Source: Olsenella urininfantis
GTDB taxonomy: Bacteria > Actinomycetota > Coriobacteriia > Coriobacteriales > Atopobiaceae
Length of the DNA: 64,000 bases
Assembly (NCBI RefSeq): GCF_900155635.1
Contig: NZ_LT732540.1
Coordinates: 605,185 to 669,184, forward strand
Reading direction: 5' to 3'
The notes beneath the pieces were generated by a model, which was not told the DNA's origin, ran no database searches, and worked only from the letters and a program-made list of their open reading frames with translations. The first letter of the stretch is position 1; every line of letters starts with the position of its first letter. Shown piece by piece: positions 51,342 to 60,481 of this stretch. Position numbers and translations under genes: made by a program.

Positions 51342-51409
51342 GTCATCTTGTCTCTCGCCCCACTTTTGCGGGCAATTCGGCCCAACTCTGCGGCAAGAGA
51401 CAAGATAAG
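51342..51409 (-). repeat. 68-bp palindromic element, right (inverted) copy
   Basis: Reverse complement of this stretch begins CTTATCTTGTCTCTTGCCGC, as does the left copy at 49918; both are 68 bp and share an AATTGC near the middle and AAAAGTG further on. It sits 250 bp before the start of the DUF559 gene and 185 bp before the T-box leader. Confidence 0.8.
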
Positions 51410-51593
51410 CCGCGTCCCGGCAGCCTGAGGCTCTCCGGGACACCGCGACCCGAGGGCATCTGCGGCTGACTGGCGGTCGGGGCGAAGCCCACGGCCGCAT
51501 CGGCGCGTGCACAACGTGTGCGTCCCGCCCAAACTGCCGCCTGCGTCCCAAAGGCTGCCGCTGGCGTGCTATCATCGCCCCAACAAAGGCTGT

Positions 51594-51845
51594 GAAGGGG
51601 ACGAGTACCCGGGGCAGCGCGGTCAACAGAGAGCGGGGGAGCTGAGAGCCCGCGGCCGTGTCCTGGAGAAGATCACCCCGGAGCCGCGGCCCCAACGCAG
51701 CGCCGGCGTGCGCCTGCAAGTAGGCGTCGTCGGAGTGGCCGCCGTCACAGGCCAGCCGAGTTTGGCGGATTTCCGCTCGCTGGGTGGTCACAAGCGAAGT
51801 GTCGTGCAAGCGCTTCGTCCCAGCAGGAGGGACGGGCGCTTTTTT
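51594..51845 (+). promoter_or_regulatory. T-box leader controlling ileS
   Basis: A tRNA-sensing leader. Stem I markers: AGAGAG followed by GGAGCTGAGAG (about 51621-51650); a specifier-loop candidate GAAGATCAC with Ile codon ATC at 51672-51674; then the T-box core CTGGGTGGTCAC (51779-51790), whose TGGT can pair with an uncharged tRNA 3' end, and a terminator at 51810-51845. When tRNA-Ile is uncharged the antiterminator would form and let transcription reach ileS. A -10-like TATCAT lies near 51571. Confidence 0.88.
51810..51845 (+). terminator. T-box attenuator terminator
   Basis: GCGCTTCGTCCC (51810-51821), loop AGCAGGA, GGGACGGGCGC (51829-51839), then six T (51840-51845). Competes with the antiterminator containing the T-box core. 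Confidence 0.88.
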
Positions 51846-51903
51846 GCGTCCGAGGGGTGCCCCGCATGGCGGGCGCACGGCGACACGAAAGGAAGGCGCA
51901 AGG

Positions 51904-54723
51904 GTGGCAAACGAGTACAAGAAGACGACCAACCTCCCGCAGACAGGCTTCCCCATGAGGGCAGGCCTCGCGCAGAACGAGCCCAAGAGGCTTGCGGAGT
52001 GGGAGGCCAACGACGTCTACGGCCTCATGATGAAGAAGAACGAGGGTCACGAGAAGTTCGTCCTCCACGACGGCCCCCCCTACGCCAACGGGCCCATCCA
52101 CCTGGGGCACGCCCAGAACAAGATCTCGAAGGACATCATCAACCGCTATTGGTCCATGCGCGGGTACCAGACTCCCTACGTGCCCGGCTGGGACTGTCAC
52201 GGCCAGCCCATTGAGCACAAGGTCGAGGAGATGCTCGGCACCGAGAAATTCAACCAGCTTCCCACCGAGAAGATCCGCGAGCTCTGCCGCAAGATGGCCG
52301 TCGAGCAGGTTGACACCCAGCGCCAGGGCTTCAAGCGCCTGGGCGTGCTGGCCGAGTGGGACAACCCCTACCTCACCTACGTGAACGACTACGACGCCAC
52401 CGACGTGGAGATCTTCAAGGCCATCTTCGACAAGGGGGCCATCTATCGCGGCCGCAAGCCCGTGCACTGGTGCAGCCACTGCCACACGGCCCTCGCCGAG
52501 GCAGAGATCGAGTACGGCGACGAGGTCTCTCCCGCCATCTTCGTGCGCTTCGAGATGACCACAGTGCCCGCGGGCCTCGAGGCATTTGCCGGCAGGCTCT
52601 TCGTGGACATCTGGACCACCACCCCCTGGACCCTGCCCGCCGACGACGCGGTCATCTTGCATCCCGAGGCCAGCTACGTTGCCGTTCTGGTGGATGGCCG
52701 CGCAGAGATCATGGCGGAGGCCCTGCGGGAGAGGTGCTGCGAGAAGTTTGGCTACCAGGGCGTGGAGCTCGTGCGCGGCCAGGACGGCGAGCCTTGGCGC
52801 ATGAATGGCGTCGAGCTTGCCCATAACCGTTACAAGCAGCCCATCTTCGGCGACCAGGGCGAGACGGGCGAGTTCATCTACGCGGACTACGTCACGCTGG
52901 ACGACGGCACGGGCATCGTGCACAGCGCCCCCGGCCACGGCGTGGACGACTACCTCGCCGGCATGAGGTTCGGCATTCCCGTGGTCATGCCCGTGGACGA
53001 TGACGGACGCTTCTACAAGGGCGAGGGCATGGGTACCGGTGGCCCCTGGGGCGGCATGGAGGTCAACGAGGCCAACCCCAAGATCATCGAGTGGCTCGAC
53101 GGGCGCGGTGCCCTCATCCTGCACGAGGACATCAGCCACAGCTACCCTCACTGCTGGCGCTGCAAGAACCCGGTCATCTTCCGGGCCACCAGCCAGTGGT
53201 TCGTCTCCATGGACAAGACGGGCCTGCGCCAGCAGGCTCAGGAGGAGCTCTCTCGCGTGAGCTTCTATCCGGCGCACGCCGTCAAGCGCATCGGCTCCAT
53301 GGTGGAGGGTCGCCCGGACTGGTGCATCTCTCGCCAGCGCAACTGGGGCGTGCCCATTCCGGCCTTCACCTGCCAGGACTGTGACGAGACGGTCATGAAC
53401 GACGCCACGCTGGACAAGGTCATAGAGCTCTTCCGCGAGAGGGGCTCGGACGCCTGGTTCACGGACGATCCTGCCAGCTACCTGGGTGAGGCCTGCGTCT
53501 GCCCCAGCTGCGGAGGCCATCACCTCAGGCCCAACCCAGACATCCTGGACGTCTGGTGGGACTCCGGCGTGAGCCACACCGCCGTGTGCAAGCACCGAGA
53601 GAGCCTGCAGTTCCCAGCAGACATGTACCTCGAGGGCTCCGACCAGCACCGCGGCTGGTTCATGAGCTCGCTCATGACCTCCGTGGGCGCCTATGGCGTG
53701 GCTCCCTACAAGGCGGTCGTCTCCCAGGGATTCACCCTTGACGGCCAGGGTCGCAAGATGAGCAAGTCCCTGGGCAACGTCATCGACCCCAACAAGGAGT
53801 GCGACGCCCGTGGCGCCGACATCCTGCGCCTCTGGGTCGCCTCCGTGGACACCTCCACCGACGTGCCCTGCGACGACCAGATCCTCTCGCACGTGGGCGA
53901 CGCCTACCGAAAGATCCGCAACACCTTCCGCTTCCTCCTGGGAGAGCTGGAGGGCCAGTTCGACCTCGCCCGTGACGGCCTGCCCACAGACGAGCTCCTG
54001 CCCTACGACAGGCTGGCGCTGGCGTGCATGTGCCAGGTGCACGACGAGGTGGCCAAGGCATACTCGGAGTACCGCTTCAACGTGGTCTACCGCACGCTGT
54101 ACGACTACATCATCACCGAGCTCTCCAACGACTACCTCAACGCCACCAAGGACCGCACCTACTGCGACGGCAAGGACAGCCTCGCCCGCCGCAGCGCGCT
54201 CACCGTCTGGTCCCAGGTCCTCTCCATGCTGGTGCACGACTTCCAGCCCATCCTCGCCTACACCACCGACGAGGTCATGGCCTACCTGCCCGAGTCCCTG
54301 CGTGACGGCCAGAGGTACGCGGCCCTGCTGGACTGGTACGAGTCGCCCATGGCGGCCGAGGAGTACGAGGCCCTGCTCCCTGCCTACGCCGCCCTGGTGG
54401 AGGCCCGCGCATCCTACACCAAGGCCTACGATAGCGCCCTGGCAAGCGGCGTCGTGAGCGAGAAGACCACGCAGGCGACCAGGGCGGAGCTCATGCTGCC
54501 CGCCGAGTCGTTCGCGCTGCTGGCGGGGGAGGCCCCGATTAACCTTGCGGAGGCCTTCGTCTGCTCCGACGTCTGCGTCCACGAGGGCGACGCTCTCTCC
54601 TGCGAGGTGCTGCCCGCGAACGGCGAGAAGTGCCCGCGCTGCTGGAACTGGCGCGAGCTGGGCGCAGATGGCCTCTGCGAGCGTTGCCACGACGTCATGA
54701 CCGGCCTGGGCTCAGAGGGCTAG
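51904..54723 (+). CDS. ileS: Isoleucyl-tRNA synthetase
   Basis: Charges tRNA-Ile; 939 residues, bacterial type. PPYANGPIHLGHAQNK (about 57-72) holds the HIGH motif, GRKMSKSLGN (about 617-626) the KMSKS motif; the editing domain lies between (TTTPWTLPADDAV and GIVHSAPGHGVDDY). A C-terminal zinc finger, CPRCWNWRELGADGLCERC, closes the protein. GTG 51904 follows AAGGAAGGCGCAAGG. Expression is controlled by the T-box leader. lspA follows after nine bases. Confidence 0.97.
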   Translation: MANEYKKTTNLPQTGFPMRAGLAQNEPKRLAEWEANDVYGLMMKKNEGHEKFVLHDGPPYANGPIHLGHAQNKISKDIINRYWSMRGYQTPYVPGWDCHGQPIEHKVEEMLGTEKFNQLPTEKIRELCRKMAVEQVDTQRQGFKRLGVLAEWDNPYLTYVNDYDATDVEIFKAIFDKGAIYRGRKPVHWCSHCHTALAEAEIEYGDEVSPAIFVRFEMTTVPAGLEAFAGRLFVDIWTTTPWTLPADDAVILHPEASYVAVLVDGRAEIMAEALRERCCEKFGYQGVELVRGQDGEPWRMNGVELAHNRYKQPIFGDQGETGEFIYADYVTLDDGTGIVHSAPGHGVDDYLAGMRFGIPVVMPVDDDGRFYKGEGMGTGGPWGGMEVNEANPKIIEWLDGRGALILHEDISHSYPHCWRCKNPVIFRATSQWFVSMDKTGLRQQAQEELSRVSFYPAHAVKRIGSMVEGRPDWCISRQRNWGVPIPAFTCQDCDETVMNDATLDKVIELFRERGSDAWFTDDPASYLGEACVCPSCGGHHLRPNPDILDVWWDSGVSHTAVCKHRESLQFPADMYLEGSDQHRGWFMSSLMTSVGAYGVAPYKAVVSQGFTLDGQGRKMSKSLGNVIDPNKECDARGADILRLWVASVDTSTDVPCDDQILSHVGDAYRKIRNTFRFLLGELEGQFDLARDGLPTDELLPYDRLALACMCQVHDEVAKAYSEYRFNVVYRTLYDYIITELSNDYLNATKDRTYCDGKDSLARRSALTVWSQVLSMLVHDFQPILAYTTDEVMAYLPESLRDGQRYAALLDWYESPMAAEEYEALLPAYAALVEARASYTKAYDSALASGVVSEKTTQATRAELMLPAESFALLAGEAPINLAEAFVCSDVCVHEGDALSCEVLPANGEKCPRCWNWRELGADGLCERCHDVMTGLGSEG

Positions 54724-54732
54724 GGCGGCGCC

Positions 54733-55233
54733 GTGGGAGACAGGACCGCATCCGAGCGCGGCATGCGCGAGCTGCTCTTCTGGCTTGTGGTGTGCACCTC
54801 CGTCCTGCTCGATCAGGCGACCAAGGCGGCCGTGCGCACGGTGGTGGGCCTGGGCGAGCGCCTCGTGCTCATACCGCACGTCATGGATCTCACGCACGTG
54901 GAGAATATCGGCGCGGCCTTCAGCATGGGGGAGGGCGCGGCGCCCCTCTTCGTGCTCATCGCCCTCCTCGTGCTGGTCCTGGCCTGTGTCCTGGTCTGGC
55001 GAGAGGACCTTCCCATGGCCCTGGTGGCGTCCGCCGCCTGCGTGGCGGGGGGCGGCATGGGCAACATGATCGACCGACTCTGGCAGGGGTCCGTCACGGA
55101 TTTCCTCGCCACGAGCTTCATCAGCTTCCCCGTGTTCAACGTCGCGGACATCTTCGTGACACTGGGCATCGCGGTGAGCATCGTCCTCTGGTGGTCGTGG
55201 GACGGCCACCGAGAGGGCAAGCCGACACATTAG
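54733..55233 (+). CDS. lspA: Lipoprotein signal peptidase (signal peptidase II)
   Basis: Cuts the signal peptide from diacylglyceryl-modified prolipoproteins. 166 residues with four membrane segments and the two catalytic aspartates in GGGMGNMIDRL and FNVADIFVTLG; the segment VENIGAAFSMG is the other family signature. GTG 54733 is nine bases after ileS; an ATG ten codons later is a possible alternative. ileS-lspA-rluA order is common in Gram-positive bacteria. Confidence 0.95.
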   Translation: MGDRTASERGMRELLFWLVVCTSVLLDQATKAAVRTVVGLGERLVLIPHVMDLTHVENIGAAFSMGEGAAPLFVLIALLVLVLACVLVWREDLPMALVASAACVAGGGMGNMIDRLWQGSVTDFLATSFISFPVFNVADIFVTLGIAVSIVLWWSWDGHREGKPTH

Positions 55234-55241
55234 TCTCGAAG

Positions 55242-55265
55242 GGGTGGCGCCTGCGGGCGCCACCC
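55242..55265. repeat. Intra-operon hairpin between lspA and the pseudouridine synthase
   Basis: GGGTGGCGCC and GGCGCCACCC form a perfect 10-bp stem with a 4-base loop. There is no T-run, and the next gene's ribosome site follows; it may stabilise mRNA or partly end transcription. Confidence 0.6.
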
Positions 55266-55292
55266 TCGCCTGCTGGCGCGAGGGGAGGGGCC

Positions 55293-56318
55293 ATGGCGCT
55301 GCTGCGTAACTTTCTGGTTGGGCCAGACACGGACGGGCTGCGCCTGGACAGCTTCCTGGCCCAGCAGGAGGGCCTGCCCTCTCGCTCCGCCTGCGCCCAG
55401 CTCATCGAGGGTGGGCGCGTGACCATAAACGGCACGCCGGCCAAGAGCAAGTCCGAGCGCGTCGTGCTGGGGGACCGTGTGGCGGCCAGCGTGCCCGAGC
55501 CAAAGCCCGCGCCCGGCCAGCTGCCGGCCAACCCGCACATCCCCCTGGACATACGCTTCGAGGACGAGCACCTCCTGGTCCTCTCCAAGCAGGCGGGCCT
55601 GGTCTGCCATCCCAGCCCGGGACACGTGGACGACACGCTGGCAAACGCCTTGGTCGCCCATTGCGGGTACGCCCACCTGGGCCTGCTCCAGGGGGAGGAC
55701 CGCCCCGGGATAGTGCACCGCCTTGACATGGACACCTCGGGGCTCATGGTTGCGGCCAAGGACGACCAGACCCAGAAGGACCTTCAGGACCTCATCCGCC
55801 TGCGGGTGCTTGACCGCCGCTACATCACCCTGGTGCAGGGCTATGTGGCACCAGGCTCAGGAACCATCACCACGGGCATCGCGCGCTCGTCAAGGGACCG
55901 CCTGCGCATGGCGGTCTCAGACGACCCTCTCGCTCGTGAGGCAATAACCACCTTCACCACCCTGGAGCGCTTCGAGGCGGGCCGCAGGGACGAGGGCTAC
56001 AGCCTCCTCGAGTGCCACCTCTACACCGGTCGCACCCACCAGATTCGCGTGCACATGCGCCATGTGGGACACCACCTGGTGGGCGACCAGCTCTACGGCC
56101 GTGGGGACGACCAGCGAAACCTCGGCCTCAAAAGGCAGTTCCTGCACTCCTGGCGCATTGCCTTCGACCATCCGCGGACGGGTGAGCATATAGTGCGCGC
56201 CGACAGGCTGCCGGACGATCTTCTCGGTATACTGGAGGAGTTGAAAGGCAGCTCGATGGGTCGTAGCGAGGTGGGGGAGCGCATCTGCCCCCAGCTTGGT
56301 ATGGATGACCCCTCCTGA
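55293..56318 (+). CDS. RluA-family pseudouridine synthase
   Basis: A 341-residue enzyme that converts specific uridines in rRNA to pseudouridine, RluD-like. An N-terminal S4 RNA-binding domain (LRLDSFLAQQEGLPSRSACA, residues 11-60) precedes the catalytic domain; the catalytic Asp is in GIVHRLDMDTSGLMV (HRLD). LYTGRTHQIRVHMRHVGHHL closes the signature. AGGGGAGGGGCC precedes ATG 55293. The last 25 residues are unrelated to the family core. Confidence 0.93.
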   Translation: MALLRNFLVGPDTDGLRLDSFLAQQEGLPSRSACAQLIEGGRVTINGTPAKSKSERVVLGDRVAASVPEPKPAPGQLPANPHIPLDIRFEDEHLLVLSKQAGLVCHPSPGHVDDTLANALVAHCGYAHLGLLQGEDRPGIVHRLDMDTSGLMVAAKDDQTQKDLQDLIRLRVLDRRYITLVQGYVAPGSGTITTGIARSSRDRLRMAVSDDPLAREAITTFTTLERFEAGRRDEGYSLLECHLYTGRTHQIRVHMRHVGHHLVGDQLYGRGDDQRNLGLKRQFLHSWRIAFDHPRTGEHIVRADRLPDDLLGILEELKGSSMGRSEVGERICPQLGMDDPS

Positions 56319-56347
56319 TGCCTCCGTGCAAAGTGGGGGGTTGAGCT

Positions 56348-57643
56348 TTGGATCTTTCCAGGCTGGGCATCACGCCCATCGTTATCTTCAACGGCGTCAT
56401 CTGGCTGTTCTTCACGTTGGCCTACTTCTACCAGCTGGTGTACATCGTGCGCGTGGCCCTGCGGGGCACGGTGGTCCTGCCCAAGGCAAAGAGGAACCAC
56501 TCCTTTGCCTTCGTCATTGCCGCTCACAACGAAGAGCCCGTCATCGGCAACCTGGTGCGCTCGATCCTGAGCCAGAAGTACGATGGCGTGGTGGAGTGCT
56601 TCGTGGTGGCGGACGCCTGCACCGACGCAACCGCCGCCGAGGCCATGAAGGCGGGCGCCATCACCTGGGAGCGCAACGACCTTGCGCGCAAGGGCAAGAG
56701 CTGGGTGCTTGACTACGCCTTCGACCGCATCCTCAACGACTACGGCGACAAGTTCGAGGGCTTCTTCGTGATGGATGCGGATAACATCATCGCCCCAGAC
56801 TACGTGGAGGTCATGAACCAGGCCTTCGACGCCGGTTACCTCGTCTGCACGAGCTATCGCAACTCCAAGAACTTCGACTCCAGCTGGATCAGCTCGGCCT
56901 ACGCCCTGTGGTTCCTGCGCGAGGCCAAGTTCCTCAACAACGCCCGCATGATGTTGGGCACCAGCTGCGCCATCTCTGGCTCGGGCTGGCTTGTGGCCGC
57001 GAGCATCATCCGCGGAATGCACGGCTGGCGCTTCCACACCCTCACCGAGGACATCCAGTTCTCAACCTTCTGCTGTGCGCATGGCATACAGATCGGATAC
57101 GCCCCGGCGGAGTTCTTCGACGAGCAGCCCCTTACCTTCAAGGCGTCCTGGATCCAGCGCATGCGTTGGACCAAGGGTTTCTACCAGGTGTTCTTCTCCT
57201 ACTGCAGAAACCTTCTCACAGGGATCGGCAAGGGTCGCTTCTCTTCCTACGACATGCTCATGACGGTTGCCCCGGGCATGATCTTGACGCTGGTCTCCGC
57301 CTTCGTGAACGCCGCGTATCTGATCATCGGATACCTGAGCCACGGCTTCATTGCCACGGAGGGCGAGCTTGCCATGTGCGTGGGGTCCCTTATCATGACC
57401 TTCGCGTCCATGTACGTGGTGTTCTTCCTGCTGGCCGTCATCACCACCATCAGCGAGCGCAAGCACATACATGCCAAGAAGAAGTGGCGCATCTTCACCA
57501 ACCTCTTCACCTTCCCGCTCTTCATGATGACCTACATTCCCATCACGGTTGCGGCGCTGTTCAAGAAGGTCGAGTGGGTGCCTACCAAGCACGACATCGC
57601 CGTCAACTTTGATGAGGTCATCGGCGAGGGTCCCAACAGCTAG
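56348..57643 (+). CDS. Membrane glycosyltransferase, family 2 (processive type)
   Basis: A 431-residue enzyme with one N-terminal membrane helix (about 8-38), a GT-2 catalytic domain and three or four C-terminal helices. SFAFVIAAHNEEPVIGNLVR opens the nucleotide-sugar fold; MDADN (about 141) is the DxD metal motif, TEDIQFS carries the catalytic Asp, and QRMRWTKG is the Q-x-x-R-W motif of processive synthases such as cellulose or N-acetylglucosamine polymerases. The sugar is unknown. TTG 56348 follows GTGGGGGG. It may add a wall or capsule glycan. Its end overlaps the end of a broken gene on the other strand. Confidence 0.88.
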   Translation: MDLSRLGITPIVIFNGVIWLFFTLAYFYQLVYIVRVALRGTVVLPKAKRNHSFAFVIAAHNEEPVIGNLVRSILSQKYDGVVECFVVADACTDATAAEAMKAGAITWERNDLARKGKSWVLDYAFDRILNDYGDKFEGFFVMDADNIIAPDYVEVMNQAFDAGYLVCTSYRNSKNFDSSWISSAYALWFLREAKFLNNARMMLGTSCAISGSGWLVAASIIRGMHGWRFHTLTEDIQFSTFCCAHGIQIGYAPAEFFDEQPLTFKASWIQRMRWTKGFYQVFFSYCRNLLTGIGKGRFSSYDMLMTVAPGMILTLVSAFVNAAYLIIGYLSHGFIATEGELAMCVGSLIMTFASMYVVFFLLAVITTISERKHIHAKKKWRIFTNLFTFPLFMMTYIPITVAALFKKVEWVPTKHDIAVNFDEVIGEGPNS

Positions 57644-58564
57644 GCCAATCTACGCGAGAGCCCCTGATACCATGCGCAGGGTGCGATCGCACATGGATGC
57701 CATGTTCACTGTCTGCGTCGTAGGCGACAAACTCGTATTTGGGATTCTCCGTGAACGCCGTGACGATGTCGGAGTCGGTTGGCCTCTGAGAGGCCATGAG
57801 GAACTCTCGCAGTGTCTTTGCCTCAGATGAACCCAAGGATTGTGACAGAAGATATACGCGCGTGCCCCGCTCGGCCCTCTCGATGGCTTCTTCAGGAATG
57901 TTTACTCCAGCTAGCCTGAGGTAGGACGGAGATGCGGCAAGGTACCAGAACGGCTCAGGCGCCAAGTTTGATTCTGTGGCCATGTAGGCGCGTATGGTTG
58001 TCGTTTCGACGTGGCTGGCATTTGAAAGGTAGACTCCTTCCCCATGCTCGTGCTTGGCATACCAGGCATACATCTCTTGGGACAGGCGCATCGGGTCGCC
58101 TTTGAAGCGCGCCCCCCAAAAGTGAAGTCCCTCACTACCGACCAGTTCTCATATTCGCTCCATGCCGTGCGCGTGCGGCCCAGCTCGGCATAGATATCAA
58201 TGGGTTGATCGATGTATAGGCAACCGCCGAAGATTGCGGCAACGCACAGAAGATAAACGATGTCACTTGTGCCTGGAGTGCCCAGCGTGCTGAAGGTGTA
58301 GAGGATAGCCCTCGATTGCAGGAGTTCCTTGCTTCGGCTTATCGCTACAAAGCCTTCCTTGCCGGAGAGATCCTGAAGCGCAGAGGCAAATGTGTCTCTC
58401 TGGCTGTCGGTAAGCTGTGCGGTGTAGACCCTGGGTTGCTCTGACAATCATGAGTCAATCGAGCGCGCGAGAAGTACTTCCAAGATGCCCTTTGAGCATA
58501 CGAGAGACGCAACGCGGAGGGAGATCAGGAGAAGTACGCCCATCAAGAAACGAAGCTTCTTCAT
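57618..58564 (-). pseudogene. Broken membrane-protein gene (stop codon and frameshift)
   Basis: From ATG 58564 the frame reads MKKLRFLMGVLLLISLRVAS, a signal or anchor segment, then ARSIDS, TGA (58448-58450) and, still in frame, SEQPRVYTAQL onward. At 58112-58117 a run of six G on the minus strand breaks the frame; seven would join FTFGG to ARFKGDPMRLSQEMYAWYAK. The second part reaches a stop at 57618. Joined, this is about 310 residues with an extracytoplasmic domain (AKHEHGEGVYLSN, PEPFWYLAASPSYLRLAG). The beginning resembles bacteriocin-associated integral membrane proteins, a weak guess; their C-terminal helices are missing. It could be a pseudogene or have sequence errors. Confidence 0.65.
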
Positions 58565-58566
58565 GT

Positions 58567-58678
58567 GGCACCGCCATTGAAATGCTACTTACGGGTTAGC
58601 AAAAATCATCGGGTACATCGTCTTCTGGCATATCCTGGCGTGTGCCGCCTATCCCTCACAGTTCCAAATGGCGGTGCC
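58567..58678. repeat. 112-bp segment bounded by a 12-bp inverted repeat
   Basis: GGCACCGCCATT (58567-58578) and AATGGCGGTGCC (58667-58678) are perfect inverted ends of an AT-richer 88-bp interior, two bases from the start codon of the broken gene. No gene was found inside. Confidence 0.6.
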
Positions 58679-58743
58679 TGTTGGGAAAAGGCTCATAAAA
58701 TATGAGTACTCTTGTGCTATTTATTGCGCTAGGGGTATGAAAG

Positions 58744-58832
58744 CTCCTGCGAGAGGAGTCTATGAAGTCCCTTGTAGATGCTACAATTGACGCAACGTTA
58801 TCGACACACTGGCCGCCACGGGGCGGCCAGTG
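58744..58832 (+). promoter_or_regulatory. Leader region of guaB with two hairpins and a -10-like box
   Basis: CTCCT/AGGAG stem at 58744-58758, TACAAT at 58782-58787, and an 11-bp perfect stem CACTGGCCGCC/GGCGGCCAGTG at 58807-58832, 28 bp before the guaB start. I could not match a purine riboswitch. The stem may regulate translation or be a weak terminator without a T-run. Confidence 0.4.
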
Positions 58833-58859
58833 GCATACCTAGAGACGGGAGAGAGCTGC

Positions 58860-60377
58860 ATGGCAACGTTCTTTGAGGGAGAGTCCCACACCTTCTCTGA
58901 GTATCTTCTGGTTCCAGGGTACTCGTCACACAAGAACATCCCCGCAAACGTCTCCCTCGAGACGCCCCTCGTCAAGTTCAGGCGCGGCGAGGAGTCTTCC
59001 ATCAAGCTGAACATCCCCATGGCGTCCGCCATCATGCAGGCCGTCTCCGGCCCTCGCCTGGCCATAGCCCTGGCCCAGCAGGGCGGCGTCTCCTTCATCT
59101 ACGGCTCCCAGTCCGCAGAGGACGAGGCCCGCATGGTCAGGGAGGTCAAGACCTACAAGGCCGGGTTCGTGGTGTCCGACTCCACCCTCACCCCCGACAT
59201 GACCCTCGATGACGTGCTGGAGCTGCGCGAGCGCACGGGCCACACCACCATGCCCGTCACCGAGGACGGCAGCCCCAACGGCAGGTTCTGCGGCATCGTG
59301 ACCAGCCGCGACTATCGCATCTCGCGCGATGACCGCACCAAGAAGGTGAGCGAGTTCATGACTCCCGCCGCGGAGTGCGTCACCGCGGACGTCACCACCT
59401 CCCTCAAGGTATGCAACGACATCATCTGGGACAACAAGGTCAACACCCTGCCCATCGTGGACAAGGACGGCAACCTCTCCTCCCTGGTCTTCCGCAAGGA
59501 CTACGACTCCCACAAGTCCCGCCCCGACGAGCTTCTCGACGAGCACAAGCGCTACATCGTGGGTGCCGGCATCAACACGCGTGACTACGCCACGCGCGTG
59601 CCCCTGCTCGTCGAGGCGGGCGCGGACGTGCTCTGCATCGACTCCTCCGAGGGCTACTCGGAGTGGCAGAAGCTTACGTTGGACTGGATCCGCGAGAACT
59701 ACGGCGACTCCGTCAAGGTGGGCGCCGGCAACGTGGTTGACGCCGAGGGCTTCCGCTACCTGGCGGACTGCGGGGCGGACTTCGTCAAGGTGGGCATCGG
59801 CGGCGGCTCCATCTGCATCACCCGTGAGCAGAAGGGCATCGGCCGCGGCCAGGCGTCTGCCCTGATCGACGTCTGTCGCGCACGTGACGAGTACTTCGAG
59901 CAGACCGGCGTCTACGTGCCCGTCTGCTCCGACGGCGGCATCGTGTACGACTACCACATGACCCTTGCCCTTGCCATGGGCGCAGACTTCCTGATGCTGG
60001 GCCGCTACTTCGCCCGCTTCGACGAGTCTCCCACCCGCAGGCTCAACGTCAACGGCTCCTACGTGAAGGAGTACTGGGGCGAGGGCTCCGCACGTGCCCG
60101 CAACTGGGCCCGCTATGACCTGGGTGGCGAGAAGAAGGGCCTCTCCTTCGTGGAGGGCGTGGACTCCTACGTTCCCTATGCCGGACCTCTCAAGGACAAT
60201 GTGGACAACTCGCTCACCAAGGTGCGCTCCACCATGTGCAACTGCGGCGCGCTGGACATCAAGGAGCTCCAGGAGAAGGCCAAGATCACCCTGGTGTCCG
60301 CCACCTCCCTGGTCGAGGGCGGCGCCCATGACGTCATGCTCAAGGACTCCAGCTCGGACGTGAACTTCCGCTCATAG
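58860..60377 (+). CDS. guaB: IMP dehydrogenase
   Basis: Oxidises IMP to XMP, the committed step to guanine nucleotides. 505 residues: (beta/alpha)8 catalytic barrel with two CBS domains inserted at about 95-225 ([20 protein letters not shown] and [19 protein letters not shown]). The catalytic cysteine is in [19 protein letters not shown] (about residue 319; family form GIGPGSICTTR). Mobile-flap region: [16 protein letters not shown] and [26 protein letters not shown] precedes ATG 58860; a start ten codons earlier lacks a ribosome site. The next gene has its own promoter. Confidence 0.95.
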   Translation: MATFFEGESHTFSEYLLVPGYSSHKNIPANVSLETPLVKFRRGEESSIKLNIPMASAIMQAVSGPRLAIALAQQGGVSFIYGSQSAEDEARMVREVKTYKAGFVVSDSTLTPDMTLDDVLELRERTGHTTMPVTEDGSPNGRFCGIVTSRDYRISRDDRTKKVSEFMTPAAECVTADVTTSLKVCNDIIWDNKVNTLPIVDKDGNLSSLVFRKDYDSHKSRPDELLDEHKRYIVGAGINTRDYATRVPLLVEAGADVLCIDSSEGYSEWQKLTLDWIRENYGDSVKVGAGNVVDAEGFRYLADCGADFVKVGIGGGSICITREQKGIGRGQASALIDVCRARDEYFEQTGVYVPVCSDGGIVYDYHMTLALAMGADFLMLGRYFARFDESPTRRLNVNGSYVKEYWGEGSARARNWARYDLGGEKKGLSFVEGVDSYVPYAGPLKDNVDNSLTKVRSTMCNCGALDIKELQEKAKITLVSATSLVEGGAHDVMLKDSSSDVNFRS

Positions 60378-60407
60378 AGCGCCCACGCGATTCCCTGGGA
60401 TGCCTCG

Positions 60408-60436
60408 TTGAATGGGATGTTTTGGTGGAGTATAAA
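60408..60436 (+). promoter_or_regulatory. Promoter of the surface-protein gene
   Basis: TTGAAT (60408-60413) and TATAAA (60431-60436) with exactly 17 bp between them, 46 bp before the start codon. One of the best promoter matches in the window. Confidence 0.8.
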
Positions 60437-60481
60437 TATCATTACCATCGCCTAATCTCTGTACGTATGAAAGGAGCCGAT

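Noticed and set aside
58448..58450. Selenocysteine at the in-frame TGA
   Set aside because: No supporting stem-loop was evident, the site is not in a redox motif, and a second lesion downstream points to decay.
58681..58859. Purine riboswitch before guaB
   Set aside because: The conserved loop and junction sequences of the purine class were not found; only simple hairpins are present.
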